Of a stretch of 22,947 nucleotides of DNA, positions 8,828 to 17,263 are shown in pieces; the first letter of the stretch is position 1; each line of letters begins with the position of its first letter. The position numbers were made by a program, and so were the translations under genes. The DNA lies in the NCBI GenBank assembly GCA_002384815.1, contig DGBN01000002.1, positions 21,639 to 44,585 on the forward strand, written 5' to 3'. Source of the DNA: Oxalobacteraceae bacterium UBA4003. Its GTDB lineage: Bacteria; Pseudomonadota; Gammaproteobacteria; Burkholderiales; Burkholderiaceae_D. The notes beneath the pieces are model-generated. The model saw only the letters and a program-made list of their open reading frames with translations. It was not told where the DNA came from and searched no databases.

Positions 8828-10162
8828 ATGATTTTTCGCAACAGTGGTACGCAAAGGCTCTCATGGGCAGACACACTCAAGGTCTACCGCGAACCGGCTA
8901 CCGTACGCATGTTGCTGCTGGGTTTTTCTGCCGGTCTGCCGCTGATGCTGGTATTGGGTACGCTCAGTTTCTGGCTGCGCGAAGCCGGCATAGACCGCAG
9001 CACCATCGGCTATCTTAGCTGGGTCGGCTTGGCATATGCATTCAAATGGGCATGGGCACCGCTGGTCGATCGTATGCCGATTCCCTTCCTGACGCGCTGG
9101 CTGGGACGCCGCCGCAGCTGGCTGCTGCTGTCACAAGGCGCCATCATCGCCGGTTTGATCGGCATGGCGTTCAACGATCCGCATCTGAGCCTGCAACCGG
9201 TAGTCTGGTGTGCGTTGATGGTTGCCTTCGGCTCTGCCACCCAGGATATTGCACTGGATGCCTTTCGCATCGAATCGGCCGATATCGATCGCCAGGCCGC
9301 GCTGGCGGCAGGCTATCAAACCGGTTACCGGCTGGCGATGATCTGGGCTGGCGCCGGCGTGCTGTGGATTGCAGCGCGAGCGGAAGTCATCGATGGCGGC
9401 GCTTATCAGGCTGGTGCCTGGCACGTCGCTTATCTGGCGATGGCCGCATCGATGGCGGTAGGTGTGTTGACCGTGTTGTTCTCCACCGAACCAATGCGCC
9501 GCATATTACCGCCAGCACGCAATGCTGCGGCCTGGCTGGACGATGTGGTAATCGGCCCGTTTCGCGATTTCATTCTGCGCTATCGCTGGCAGGCGGTGCT
9601 GATCCTGGCGCTGATTGCCATTTACCGCATCAGCGATGTGGTGATGGGCATCATGGCGAATCCGTTTTATGTCGATATGGGTTACAGCAAGGATGAAGTG
9701 GCTGCGGTGACCAAGGTCTTCGGCATCGTGATGACCCTGCTCGGCGCGTTCATAGGGGGGGTGCTGTCGATGCGCTTCGGCATGATGCGTATCCTGACGC
9801 TGGGCGCGGTATTGAGTTCAGCCAGCAATCTGCTGTTTGCCTGGCTGGCTGGCCATGGTCACGATGTCAGCATGCTGGTGCTGGTGATTTCTGCCGACAA
9901 TCTGGCCGGCGGGATCGCCAGCGCAGCGTTCATCGCCTATTTGTCCAGCCTGACCAATGTCGATTACTCGGCCACGCAATATGCGCTGTTGAGTTCGATG
10001 ATGCTGCTGCTGCCGAAATTCCTGGCCGGATATTCCGGCACCTATGTCGATGCCTATGGCTACAGCAATTTTTTCATCGCCACCGCCTTGCTCGGCGTGC
10101 CGGTGATCATCCTGTTATGGCTGGCTGCCAGAACGCAAACCCGGACTGAGCATGGCGAGTAG
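8828..10162 (+). CDS. ampG: AmpG-family muropeptide permease (MFS)
   Basis: Inner-membrane permease of 444 residues of the AmpG family, which brings GlcNAc-anhydroMurNAc peptides from cell-wall turnover into the cytoplasm for recycling; where an ampC/ampR system exists this import also drives beta-lactamase induction. Family marks are RMLLLGFSAGLPLMLVLGTLSFWLREAGI near 28-56, GLAYAFKWAWAPLVDR near 69-84, FGSATQDIALDAFRIES near 138-154, and the late NVDYSATQYALLSS segment. About 12-14 hydrophobic segments. The ATG at 8828 has AGGCAGGC upstream. No ampC, ampR or cell-wall recycling gene is visible nearby. It converges on metW with only 13 bases between stops. Confidence 0.88.
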   Translation: MIFRNSGTQRLSWADTLKVYREPATVRMLLLGFSAGLPLMLVLGTLSFWLREAGIDRSTIGYLSWVGLAYAFKWAWAPLVDRMPIPFLTRWLGRRRSWLLLSQGAIIAGLIGMAFNDPHLSLQPVVWCALMVAFGSATQDIALDAFRIESADIDRQAALAAGYQTGYRLAMIWAGAGVLWIAARAEVIDGGAYQAGAWHVAYLAMAASMAVGVLTVLFSTEPMRRILPPARNAAAWLDDVVIGPFRDFILRYRWQAVLILALIAIYRISDVVMGIMANPFYVDMGYSKDEVAAVTKVFGIVMTLLGAFIGGVLSMRFGMMRILTLGAVLSSASNLLFAWLAGHGHDVSMLVLVISADNLAGGIASAAFIAYLSSLTNVDYSATQYALLSSMMLLLPKFLAGYSGTYVDAYGYSNFFIATALLGVPVIILLWLAARTQTRTEHGE

Positions 10163-10175
10163 CAAGAAACCCTGC

Positions 10176-10778
10176 CTATTTCTTGCGCAAGCGGAATACC
10201 GCCAGGCTGCCGCGCCAGTTCGGCAGGAAGGACACCGGATGTCCATCCTGCAGGGCCACGCACTCGATCACTTCCAGCCCGACCTCATTCGCCAGCTCTT
10301 CAAAATCCTTGATCGTTGCGCAACGCAGATTGGGCGTGTCGTACCATTCATACGGCAGGCTTTTTGAGACCGGCATACGGCCGCGCAACAGTGCAATCCG
10401 GTGCGGCCAGTAGGCAAAATTAGGGAAGGAAACGATGGCATCGCGACCGACGCGTGAAATGTCACGCAGCACGCCTTCGACGTCCTTCATCATTTGCAGC
10501 GCGGATAAGCACAACACCGTATCGAAGGCATCGTCGGCAAAAATCGCCAGCCCCGCTTCCAGATCACGTTGAATCACCGAGACGCCGCGCTGCACGCATT
10601 CCGGAATTTTGTCATCGTCGATTTCTATCCCGTAACCGCTGCATTGCTTGTCGGTTTGCAGATAATCCAGCATCACGCCGTCGCCGCAACCCAGGTCGAG
10701 TACCTGTTTGCCGCTGCCTACCCAATGGGCGATAAAAGCCAGATCGGGACGCAAGGCGCTTAATTGTTCAAAATTCAT
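10176..10778 (-). CDS. metW: Methionine biosynthesis protein MetW
   Basis: Small methyltransferase-fold protein of 200 residues. The SAM-binding motif QVLDLGCGDG is at 25-34, followed by YGIEIDDDKI and the MetW-typical FPNFAYWPHRIALLRGRMP near 117-135. In bacteria with MetX, MetW is required for or stimulates the homoserine acylation step and is usually encoded directly after metX, as here. Its ATG overlaps the metX stop by four bases (ATGA), implying translational coupling and a fixed ratio of the two proteins. The operon starts at the metX leader (11987-12093), so any attenuation there would also control metW. Confidence 0.92.
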   Translation of the reverse strand: MNFEQLSALRPDLAFIAHWVGSGKQVLDLGCGDGVMLDYLQTDKQCSGYGIEIDDDKIPECVQRGVSVIQRDLEAGLAIFADDAFDTVLCLSALQMMKDVEGVLRDISRVGRDAIVSFPNFAYWPHRIALLRGRMPVSKSLPYEWYDTPNLRCATIKDFEELANEVGLEVIECVALQDGHPVSFLPNWRGSLAVFRLRKK

Positions 10779-11932
10779 AGCTGCGCTCCCGCTTTCAGGC
10801 TGCTGCCATCGATTTCCTTGTACGCACGCTCGAAGTAGGCTCGCACCACGCTCATGTAACGCGCATCGTCGAGCAGGAAAGCATCATGACCGTGCGACGC
10901 ATCGATTTCCGCATAGGTAACCGTACGTTTGTTATTGACCAGCGCCTGCACCATTTCATGACTGCGCTCAGGCGCGAAGCGCCAGTCGGTCGAGAACGAC
11001 ACCAGCAAAAACTGCGCGCGCGTATTCGACAAGGTTTTGGTCAGATCACCGCCGAAATCCTTGGCTGGATCGAAATAATCGAGTGCCTTGGTGATCAGCA
11101 AATAGGTATTGGCATCGAAATATTCGGAAAACTTGTCACCCTGATAGCGCAGATACGATTCGATTTCAAAATCGATACCGAAGCCGAATTGATAGCTACC
11201 CGAGCGCAGGTCGCGACCGAATTTCACCGCCATGTCGTCATCCGACAGATAGGTAATATGTCCCAGCATGCGCGCCACGCGCAAGCCGTTTTTCGGCACC
11301 ACGCCATGCGCGTAATAATCACCGCCGTGATAATCGGGATCGGTCAGAATCGCCTGCCGCGCCACATCGTCAAAGGCAATATTCTGCGCCGTCAGCTTGG
11401 GTGTCGAAGCAATCACCACGCAATGACGCAAGCGTTCCGGAAACAGGATGCTCCACGCCAGCGCCTGCATGCCGCCGAGCGAACCGCCCATCACCGCGGC
11501 AAATTGCTGAATACCCAGCGCATCGGCCAGCCGCGCCTGCGACTGCACCCAATCTTCTACCGTCACCACCGGGAAGTGCGCACCATACGGTTTGCCGGTA
11601 GCCGGATTCACATGCATGGGGCCGGTAGAACCGAAGCAGGAACCGAGATTGTTGACGCCGATAACGAAAAATTTATCGGTATCGAGCGGCTTGCCCGGCC
11701 CCACCATATTGTCCCACCAGCCCTTGGTACTGGCGTCTTCGCTGTAGCTGCCAGCCACGTGATGCGAGGCATTCAGCGCATGGCACACCAGCACCGCATT
11801 CGAATGATCGGCATTCAGCGTGCCATAGGTTTCATAGACCAGTGTGTAGTCGGCAATTTCCGCACCGCTCTGCAATGGCAGCGGCGTGGAAAAAAACATG
11901 GATTGCGGCGCAACGATTCCGAGAGAGGTCAT
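10775..11932 (-). CDS. metX: Homoserine O-acyltransferase MetX (acetyl or succinyl)
   Basis: Alpha/beta-hydrolase-fold enzyme of 385 residues that acylates L-homoserine in the first committed step of methionine synthesis, in the cytoplasm. The nucleophile motif GGSLGGMQ puts Ser at 151, Asp316 lies in FSTDWRF and His349 in SHGHDAFLL, completing the triad. The opening GIVAPQSM and CHALNASHHVAG (50-61) match MetX of other Burkholderiales, supporting the ATG at 11932. Some betaproteobacterial MetX enzymes use succinyl-CoA and not acetyl-CoA, so the acyl donor is left open. No normal ribosome site is visible before the ATG. A terminator sits about 55 bases ahead of the start in a leader with its own promoter-like element, so expression is probably set by early termination. 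It overlaps metW by four bases. Confidence 0.92.
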   Translation of the reverse strand: MTSLGIVAPQSMFFSTPLPLQSGAEIADYTLVYETYGTLNADHSNAVLVCHALNASHHVAGSYSEDASTKGWWDNMVGPGKPLDTDKFFVIGVNNLGSCFGSTGPMHVNPATGKPYGAHFPVVTVEDWVQSQARLADALGIQQFAAVMGGSLGGMQALAWSILFPERLRHCVVIASTPKLTAQNIAFDDVARQAILTDPDYHGGDYYAHGVVPKNGLRVARMLGHITYLSDDDMAVKFGRDLRSGSYQFGFGIDFEIESYLRYQGDKFSEYFDANTYLLITKALDYFDPAKDFGGDLTKTLSNTRAQFLLVSFSTDWRFAPERSHEMVQALVNNKRTVTYAEIDASHGHDAFLLDDARYMSVVRAYFERAYKEIDGSSLKAGAQL

Positions 11933-11988
11933 GTTATCTATTCAGGAGAAGAAGGCAGTCAGGGGACACCGGCATTCTCTGGCATTAC

Positions 11989-12026
11989 AAAAAACAAAAA
12001 GCCCGAAAGCAGCAGCTTACCGGGCT
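11989..12026 (-). terminator. Intrinsic terminator in the metX leader
   Basis: Read on the minus strand: AGCCCG (12026-12021), a two-base bulge, AAGC (12018-12015), loop TGCT, GCTT, one unpaired T, CGGGCT (12005-12000), then TTTTTGTTTTTT. This ten-pair stem with a long U run is a textbook Rho-independent terminator. Read on + there is no T run, so it works in one direction only. No minus-strand gene lies upstream between it and the divergent chromate genes, so it cannot end a normal gene; it either attenuates metX or ends a short RNA. Confidence 0.85.
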
Positions 12027-12060
12027 AAATTCGAGACTCAAACAATGAGCACGCTTTAGC
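12024..12060 (-). promoter_or_regulatory. Possible antiterminator / ligand-sensing leader of metX
   Basis: On the minus strand GCTAAA (12060-12055) can pair with TTTAGC (12029-12024), enclosing a small hairpin CTCA-N5-TGAG (12049-12037). The TTTAGC arm shares three bases with the first arm of the terminator, so the two structures exclude each other. That is the layout of an attenuator or riboswitch. I could not match it by eye to SAM-I, SAM-II, SAH or other known classes. Confidence 0.45.
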
Positions 12061-12062
12061 CG

Positions 12063-12093
12063 TATTTATTATGCGCCCGCAAGCTGATGTCAA
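12063..12093 (-). promoter_or_regulatory. Promoter-like element for the metX leader
   Basis: A perfect TTGACA (-35) lies at 12093-12088 on the minus strand, followed by an A/T-rich -10 region CATAATAAATA. CATAAT matches the -10 consensus 5 of 6 but with a short 14-base spacer; TAATAA at 12071-12066 has a 16-base spacer but fewer matches. Either choice starts the RNA near 12056-12062, right at the putative antiterminator stem, giving a leader RNA of about 60-75 bases up to the terminator. Confidence 0.5.
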
Positions 12094-12348
12094 ATCGGCG
12101 CCATGACGTAAGAATAAACAAGTCGCACCGTGCCGTCAAACGCAGACCGTACGGTTTTATCAGTGTTGCCGCCGGCCGGCGGCGTACAGGAATGGCAATT
12201 CCAGCCACCCGCACAGTAAAAATCTGCCACGCAGCTGCAGGCGCCATTGAGTCCAAATGCATCATCGTGCCGGATGCTAAACTACCGGCTGGCCGGGAGC
12301 GATAGCCATCGTGACCGCGTGCTTCAGCCGCTCTTCTTTCCGTATTGA
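12094..12348. other. Intergenic region metX/chrA with several palindromes
   Basis: Divergent spacer without a credible gene. It contains a perfect 16-base palindrome GCCGCCGGCCGGCGGC (12168-12183), a perfect ACCGTACGGT (12146-12155), and GGAAT-GGCA-ATTCC (12190-12203). One or more may be operators for the chromate genes or part of mRNA structure. I see no clear sigma-70 promoter reading toward chrA. Confidence 0.35.
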
Positions 12349-12939
12349 ATGAATATCCTGCAAACCGACGAACGCCCATTGCGAGAAGGACCGCGCCCGC
12401 AATCCCTGGCCGACCTGTTTTTTTCCTTCACAATACTCGCGCTGCAGGGATTCGGCGGCGTGCTGGCGGTCGTGCAGCGTGAGCTGGTGGAAAAAAAGAA
12501 ATGGATGACGCAGGAAGAATTTGTTGAAGACTGGGCGGTGGCGCAAATCATGCCGGGCCCGAATGTCGTCAATATGTCGCTCATCATAGGCGGTCGCTAT
12601 TTCGGCCTGCCGGGCGCGCTCGCTGCCTTTGCCGGCATGCTGACGCTGCCGCTGGTGCTGATCATGATCATCGCCATCGTGTATGCACCTTACGCCAACC
12701 ATCCGCAGGTGGCACATGCACTGCGTGCGATGGGCGCCGTCGCGGCAGGACTGATCCTGGCAACCGGTATCAGACTGATAGCCGGCATGAAAAAAAATCC
12801 ATTGGGCCCCTACATCTGCGGCATCTTGAGTACGGCGTGCTTTACCGCCGTTGCCTTGCTACGGCTGCCGCTGGCCTATCCGCTGTTCGGTCTCGGTTTG
12901 CTCGGTTGCGTGCTGGTTTACCGGAAGCTGACGTCATGA
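12349..12939 (+). CDS. chrA: Chromate transporter, N-terminal-type half (short-chain ChrA)
   Basis: Membrane protein of 196 residues with a single chromate-transport domain (PF02417). The conserved run LALQGFGGVLAVVQRELVEKKKW and the PGPNVVNMSLIIGGRYFGLPGALAAFAGM block are characteristic. ChrA proteins expel chromate or related oxyanions; short one-domain versions are encoded in pairs and are thought to work together. Here the second half follows with a four-base overlap (ATGA). The start at 12349 has no visible ribosome site. No chrB-type regulator is seen. Family is sure, the actual substrate is not shown by the sequence. Confidence 0.85.
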   Translation: MNILQTDERPLREGPRPQSLADLFFSFTILALQGFGGVLAVVQRELVEKKKWMTQEEFVEDWAVAQIMPGPNVVNMSLIIGGRYFGLPGALAAFAGMLTLPLVLIMIIAIVYAPYANHPQVAHALRAMGAVAAGLILATGIRLIAGMKKNPLGPYICGILSTACFTAVALLRLPLAYPLFGLGLLGCVLVYRKLTS

Positions 12940-13520
12940 ACCAGACACTGCAGCTTTCATTGCAAACTACCGATTGGTTGCATCTGTTTCTGTACTACAT
13001 GTCGCTGTCGCTGCTGTCGCTGGGTGGTGCGCTGGCAACCGCACCGGAAATGCATCGTTATCTGGTCGCCGAGCAGCACTGGTTGACCGATTCGCAATTC
13101 AGCAACTCGATCACGATCGCGCAGGCTGCGCCCGGCCCCAACATTCTGTTCGTTGCCTTGATGGGATGGAACGTAGGCTTGAACGCCGGCGGCATGACCA
13201 ACGGCTTGCTCGGCATGGCGTTATGCATGATGGGTCTGCTCCTGCCCAGCACGGTGTTCACCTATATGGCAACGCGCTGGGTGCATCGCAACCGCCAGCT
13301 GCGTACGGTACGTGCATTCAAGCTGGGCATGGGGCCGGTGGTGGTCGGCCTGGTGCTGGCTACCGGCTGGATCATGGCCAGTACGCAAAATACATTCCGC
13401 GAAGACTGGCCGCTCTGGCTGCTCACGTTAATTACCGTCATCCTGATACTGAAAACCCGCATCGGAATTCTATGGCTGCTGGGCGGCGGTGCGATTCTGG
13501 GGTGGCTGGGAATAGTGTGA
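12936..13520 (+). CDS. chrA: Chromate transporter, C-terminal-type half (short-chain ChrA)
   Basis: Partner of the preceding gene, 194 residues, with its own chromate-transport domain: LSLLSLGGALATAPEMHRYLVAEQHWL near 24-50 and AQAAPGPNILFVALMGWNVG near 60-80. The two domains show the paralogous pattern of a split ChrA (a GG-A motif followed by PGPN), and probably assemble in opposite membrane orientations. The start ATG lies in the stop of the first half, so translation is coupled. The gene ends 39 bases from the convergent ptsI stop. Confidence 0.85.
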   Translation: MNQTLQLSLQTTDWLHLFLYYMSLSLLSLGGALATAPEMHRYLVAEQHWLTDSQFSNSITIAQAAPGPNILFVALMGWNVGLNAGGMTNGLLGMALCMMGLLLPSTVFTYMATRWVHRNRQLRTVRAFKLGMGPVVVGLVLATGWIMASTQNTFREDWPLWLLTLITVILILKTRIGILWLLGGGAILGWLGIV

Positions 13521-13559
13521 CGATGTCTCATGCAACAAGGATTGCTGCGTGCGCCGCCT

Positions 13560-15308
13560 TTACATCACACGCAAACGTTCAACTGCCTCACTGATTTCCT
13601 GCGGCTCGAAGCTGCGCACGATCTTGCGCGTCAGCGGCGTCAGCGCGCTCAGATCGCTGTTGAGAATTTCATTCTTCACCGCCAGCAACTGCGACGGGTG
13701 CATGGAAAACTCCCGCAAGCCCATCCCCAGCAGCAAACGCGTCATCTGTATATCGCCAGCCATTTCACCGCAGACAGAAATCGGCACGCCTGCTTTCGCT
13801 GCAATCGCAATAGTTGTCGAGAGCAAATACAGCACAGCCGGATGCAGCGGGTTGTACAGATGCGCCACTTGATGATCGACGCGATCGATCGCCAGCGCAT
13901 ATTGAATCAAATCGTTGGTGCCCAATGACAGGAAATCCAGGCGCTTGATGAACATGGGCAGCGACAGCGCAGCGGCAGGAATTTCTATCATCGCGCCTAC
14001 CGGCAGCTCTGCGTCGAACTTGATTTTCTGTTCCCGTAACTGCGCTTTTGCCTGCGCTATCATCAGCAGCGTCTGATCAATTTCAAACGCATGCGCCAGC
14101 ATCGGCACCAGCAGCTTGATCGGACCGAAAGCGGAAGCGCGCAAAATCGCGCGCAACTGCGTCAGGAACATCTGCGGTTCGGACAGACAGAAACGAATCG
14201 CACGCAAACCCAGCGCCGGATTCAGCGCCGTCTGCTCGGAAAAATCCATAGGCTTGTCGGCACCGATGTCCAGCGTGCGTATGGTGACCGGCCGCCCCTT
14301 CATTGCAAGCACGGCTTTTTTGTAGGATTCGAATTGCTCATCTTCGGACGGCAGCTGGTGGGCATGGCCTGTGCGTCCCATGAATAAGAATTCAGAACGG
14401 AACAAGCCTACGCCGTGCGCGCCCGCATCCATCGCGTGAACACAATCGTCGGGAAATTCAATATTTGCCAACAAGGTAATCGGCATGCCGTCCAGCGTCA
14501 CCGACGGCATTTTTTTCAGCTTGCCGAGTTTCTTGCGTTCGCGCATCTGGCTCGCCTGCTTCTCGCGATACTGATCGAGCACCACCGAGTTGGGTGCCAC
14601 GACCACCACGCCGGCGTCGCCGTCGATGATCAGCCAGTCGCCCTGATCGATCAGCGTTGATGCATTGGATACGCCAACCGTGGCAGGAATATCCAGACTG
14701 CGCGCAACGATGGCTGTGTGCGAGTTCTGGCCGCCGACATCGGTAATGAAACCGCTGAATGCGCGATCGCGAAATTGCAGCATATCGGCCGGTGAAATGT
14801 CGTGCGCCACGACGATCATGCTGACGCCGCCTTCCGCACCGTCACCCTTGGGCAGGAGACTGGCGCTGCCGGTCAACGCCTTCAATACGCGTTCACCGAC
14901 CTGCTGAATATCAGACTTGCGTTCACGCAGGTAGGTATCTTCGATCTCGTCAAACTGTGCAGACAATTCCTCAATCTGCGTGACCAATGCCCATTCGGCA
15001 TTGTAGTAACGCGAGCGAATGATATCGAGCGGCATTTCGGAAATCATCGGGTCCGACAAAATCAGCGCATGCACGTCAATGAACGCGCCCAGTTCAGACG
15101 GTGCATCGGCCGGTAATTCACTCCAGATATTCTGCAGTTCGGCGTGCACCGCCGTAATCGCACATTTCAAACGCGCGACTTCTGCTTCTACCTGATCATC
15201 GGCGATCAGGTAATGCTGTACGTCGAGTGCAGCAGGGGCGAGTATGTGCGCGCGACCAATCGCGATGCCGCGCGAGACCGGAATGCCGTGTAGCGTGAAA
15301 GAAGTCAT
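13560..15308 (-). CDS. ptsI: PTS enzyme I (phosphoenolpyruvate-protein phosphotransferase)
   Basis: Cytoplasmic enzyme of 582 residues that takes phosphate from phosphoenolpyruvate and gives it to HPr. The phosphohistidine is His197 in GGQNSHTAIVARS; the PEP-binding C-terminal barrel shows GLFRSEFLFMGR, MIEIPAAAL and the catalytic Cys513 in PISVCGEMAGD. Length is normal for the family. It is the last gene of EIIA-HPr-EI and begins 85 bases after ptsH, with an inverted repeat in the gap. No EIIB or EIIC is present in the window, so the relay is likely to serve regulation, as known for many Burkholderiales, more than sugar uptake. Confidence 0.95.
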   Translation of the reverse strand: MTSFTLHGIPVSRGIAIGRAHILAPAALDVQHYLIADDQVEAEVARLKCAITAVHAELQNIWSELPADAPSELGAFIDVHALILSDPMISEMPLDIIRSRYYNAEWALVTQIEELSAQFDEIEDTYLRERKSDIQQVGERVLKALTGSASLLPKGDGAEGGVSMIVVAHDISPADMLQFRDRAFSGFITDVGGQNSHTAIVARSLDIPATVGVSNASTLIDQGDWLIIDGDAGVVVVAPNSVVLDQYREKQASQMRERKKLGKLKKMPSVTLDGMPITLLANIEFPDDCVHAMDAGAHGVGLFRSEFLFMGRTGHAHQLPSEDEQFESYKKAVLAMKGRPVTIRTLDIGADKPMDFSEQTALNPALGLRAIRFCLSEPQMFLTQLRAILRASAFGPIKLLVPMLAHAFEIDQTLLMIAQAKAQLREQKIKFDAELPVGAMIEIPAAALSLPMFIKRLDFLSLGTNDLIQYALAIDRVDHQVAHLYNPLHPAVLYLLSTTIAIAAKAGVPISVCGEMAGDIQMTRLLLGMGLREFSMHPSQLLAVKNEILNSDLSALTPLTRKIVRSFEPQEISEAVERLRVM

Positions 15309-15362
15309 CGAAGTCAGTCCGTATCAGTAGCAGCGGAAGGCAATATCAAAACAGAGTGATGC

Positions 15363-15381
15363 GGCAGATGCAATATCTGCC
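15363..15381 (-). repeat. Inverted repeat between ptsH and ptsI
   Basis: GGCAGAT (15363-15369) and ATCTGCC (15375-15381) form a seven-pair hairpin with a five-base loop. A third GGCAGAT copy ends right at the ptsH stop (15387-15393). No T run follows on the minus strand, so it is not a full intrinsic terminator; it may tune expression or protect the ptsH end of the mRNA. Confidence 0.4.
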
Positions 15382-15393
15382 GTGCAGGCAGAT

Positions 15394-15663
15394 TTACTCG
15401 CCTTCGCCGAACTTGTCTTGAATCAGATATTCGAGAGCGTCGAAACACTCTCTTTCATCGGGGCCACTGGTTTCCAGCGTGACTTTCGCGCCTTTGCCAG
15501 CTGCCAGCATCATCACGCCCATGATGGATTTGGCATTCACGCGACGCTTGTTGCGCGTCATCCAGACTTCACTTTGGTACTTGGCGGCGAGTTGCGTCAG
15601 CTTGGCAGAAGCCCGCGCATGCAGGCCGAGCTTGTTGGTAATTTCGATCTCTTGTTCAATCAT
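15394..15663 (-). CDS. ptsH: Phosphocarrier protein HPr
   Basis: Small cytoplasmic phosphocarrier of 89 residues. His15 in NKLGLHARAS is the site phosphorylated by enzyme I, and KSIMGVMML carries Ser46, the site used by HPr kinase in bacteria that have it. It passes phosphate to the EIIA(Man)-like protein encoded just upstream (24-base gap). Length and motifs are fully typical. The ribosome site before the ATG is not obvious. Confidence 0.95.
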   Translation of the reverse strand: MIEQEIEITNKLGLHARASAKLTQLAAKYQSEVWMTRNKRRVNAKSIMGVMMLAAGKGAKVTLETSGPDERECFDALEYLIQDKFGEGE

Positions 15664-15687
15664 TTTTTTTATAGGAATTATTTAAAC

Positions 15688-16095
15688 TCAATTCGGTGCC
15701 AGCCGTACGCGCTTGTCCACCCTGACCGCGCCTCCCTGCCCACCGGCCAGTGCCATTTCCACTACCACATCCAGCGTATCCTGCCGGTAAGTGATCGCGC
15801 GCAACAACATCGGCAAACTGATGCCGGCGATCACTGCGACATTTTCCACATTGCACAAACCCAGCGTGCAATTCGACGGCGTGCCGCCCATGACATCGGT
15901 AATGACCAGAACACCGGAGCCGTCATCCAGACCGGCAATTGCCTGCTTGGCCAGTTGCTCGACTTCATGCGTATCCTGATCGGCATTGACATCGACCGCA
16001 TCCAGTCTTTCCGGGCGCGTGCGAAATACATGGGTAGCAGCCGAGATAAAGGCTTGCCCCAGAGGTGCATGTGTCATCAACAGAATACCGACCAT
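15688..16095 (-). CDS. PTS EIIA component, mannose family
   Basis: Single-domain EIIA of the mannose class (PF03610), 135 residues. The phospho-acceptor is His9 in GILLMTHAPLG, and ITDVMGGTPSN near 65-75 is the conserved second motif. In this family it normally feeds an EIIB-EIIC-EIID permease, but none is seen here, so it is likely to be a signalling end point of the EI-HPr relay. Spacing of 65 bases after gshB and 24 before ptsH suggests one operon with the glutathione genes. Confidence 0.9.
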   Translation of the reverse strand: MVGILLMTHAPLGQAFISAATHVFRTRPERLDAVDVNADQDTHEVEQLAKQAIAGLDDGSGVLVITDVMGGTPSNCTLGLCNVENVAVIAGISLPMLLRAITYRQDTLDVVVEMALAGGQGGAVRVDKRVRLAPN

Positions 16096-16160
16096 CAGAT
16101 ATATTCGACTCTCAATTTTTTACAGCAATGTTTTTAAAACTTCCGGCAAATTCTGCCATT

Positions 16161-17117
16161 TCATTGCGAATTCCATTCTTCCGCATGCTTTTCCAGTGCA
16201 TCGACAAACATTGCCGCAACATCGAAACCGGTTTGCTGCCGGATTTCCTGGAAGCAGGTTGGACTGGTCACATTCAATTCGGTCATGTAGTCGCCAATTG
16301 CATCCAATCCTACCAGCAACAAGCCTCTTTTTAACAGCACCGGTCCCAATGCAGCCCCGATTTCGCGATCGCGTGCCGATATTTCACGTGACATACCGAT
16401 GCCGCCCACTGCCAGATTACCGCGTATTTCACTTCCCTGCGGTATCCGCGCCAGGCAATACGGTACGACTTCGCCCCCTATCAACAGGATGCGTTTGTCG
16501 CCCTGCGTGATTTCCGGAATGTAACGCTGCACCATGATGGTTTGACGACCGTTCCCGGTCAGCGTTTCGATGATGGAACCGAGATTGAGCGCATCGTCCC
16601 GGACACGAAAAATGCCGGCGCCGCCCATGCCGTCCAGCGGCTTGAGAATGATGTCGCCATGCATCTGGTGAAAGGCACGTATGCGCACTGCATCGCTGGT
16701 AACCAGCGTAGGTGCGATGTACTGCGGGAATTGTGCAATTGCCAGCTTTTCATTGAAGCTGCGGATCGCTTCCGGCTTGTTGAAAATACGCGCGCCCTGT
16801 TTTTCTGCCAGCTCCAGCAGATAGGTTGCATAGATATATTCCATGTTGAAGGGTGGATCGGTACGTTCCAGAATCGCATCGAAAGCCGTCAGTTCCTGCG
16901 CCACCGGTGCATCCATCCGATACCAGTCCTTGTCATCTCCGGTCAATGTGACGCGCGCCACATTGGCGATGACCTTGCCGTCCTCAAAGGCCATATCCTT
17001 GTGTTGGAACGTGTAAACCGCGTGTCCACGGCGCGCAGCCTCGCTCATCATCGCGTACGTGGTGTCCTTGTAAATCTTGAAGCCATCCAGCGGATCGCAT
17101 GCGAAAGCTATTTTCAT
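16161..17117 (-). CDS. gshB: Glutathione synthetase
   Basis: Joins gamma-glutamylcysteine and glycine with ATP to make glutathione, in the cytoplasm. The 318-residue product opens with KIAFACDPLDGFKIYKDTT, as in GshB, has DPPFNMEYIYATYLLE in the first third and the ATP-grasp core DGMGGAGIFRV, MVQRYIPEITQGDKRIL and NVTSPTCFQEI. E. coli GshB has 316 residues. The ATG at 17117 has AGGA at a proper distance; an in-frame ATG three codons earlier is less likely. It follows gshA after 146 bases and precedes the EIIA gene. Confidence 0.95.
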   Translation of the reverse strand: MKIAFACDPLDGFKIYKDTTYAMMSEAARRGHAVYTFQHKDMAFEDGKVIANVARVTLTGDDKDWYRMDAPVAQELTAFDAILERTDPPFNMEYIYATYLLELAEKQGARIFNKPEAIRSFNEKLAIAQFPQYIAPTLVTSDAVRIRAFHQMHGDIILKPLDGMGGAGIFRVRDDALNLGSIIETLTGNGRQTIMVQRYIPEITQGDKRILLIGGEVVPYCLARIPQGSEIRGNLAVGGIGMSREISARDREIGAALGPVLLKRGLLLVGLDAIGDYMTELNVTSPTCFQEIRQQTGFDVAAMFVDALEKHAEEWNSQ

Positions 17118-17263
17118 CCGGCACATCCTGAAAAATCATTGGTCGGCTGGGCTTGTCCGACAGGTTTGTTGTTTGGCGATTGAATCCGTATTTGCATGCC
17201 ATCATTGTGACGCCATGCGAATCATCTGCCCAAAACAGATAAGCGCTGCGGCCGGCAACTGCC

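Noticed and set aside
10886..12028. Long + strand open frame across metX (380 codons)
   Set aside because: Antisense shadow of metX, which has a complete catalytic triad.
12000..12060. tRNA-like or known SAM-II riboswitch in the metX leader
   Set aside because: No cloverleaf or T-loop, and I could not fit the SAM-II pseudoknot by eye; kept only as an unclassified leader.
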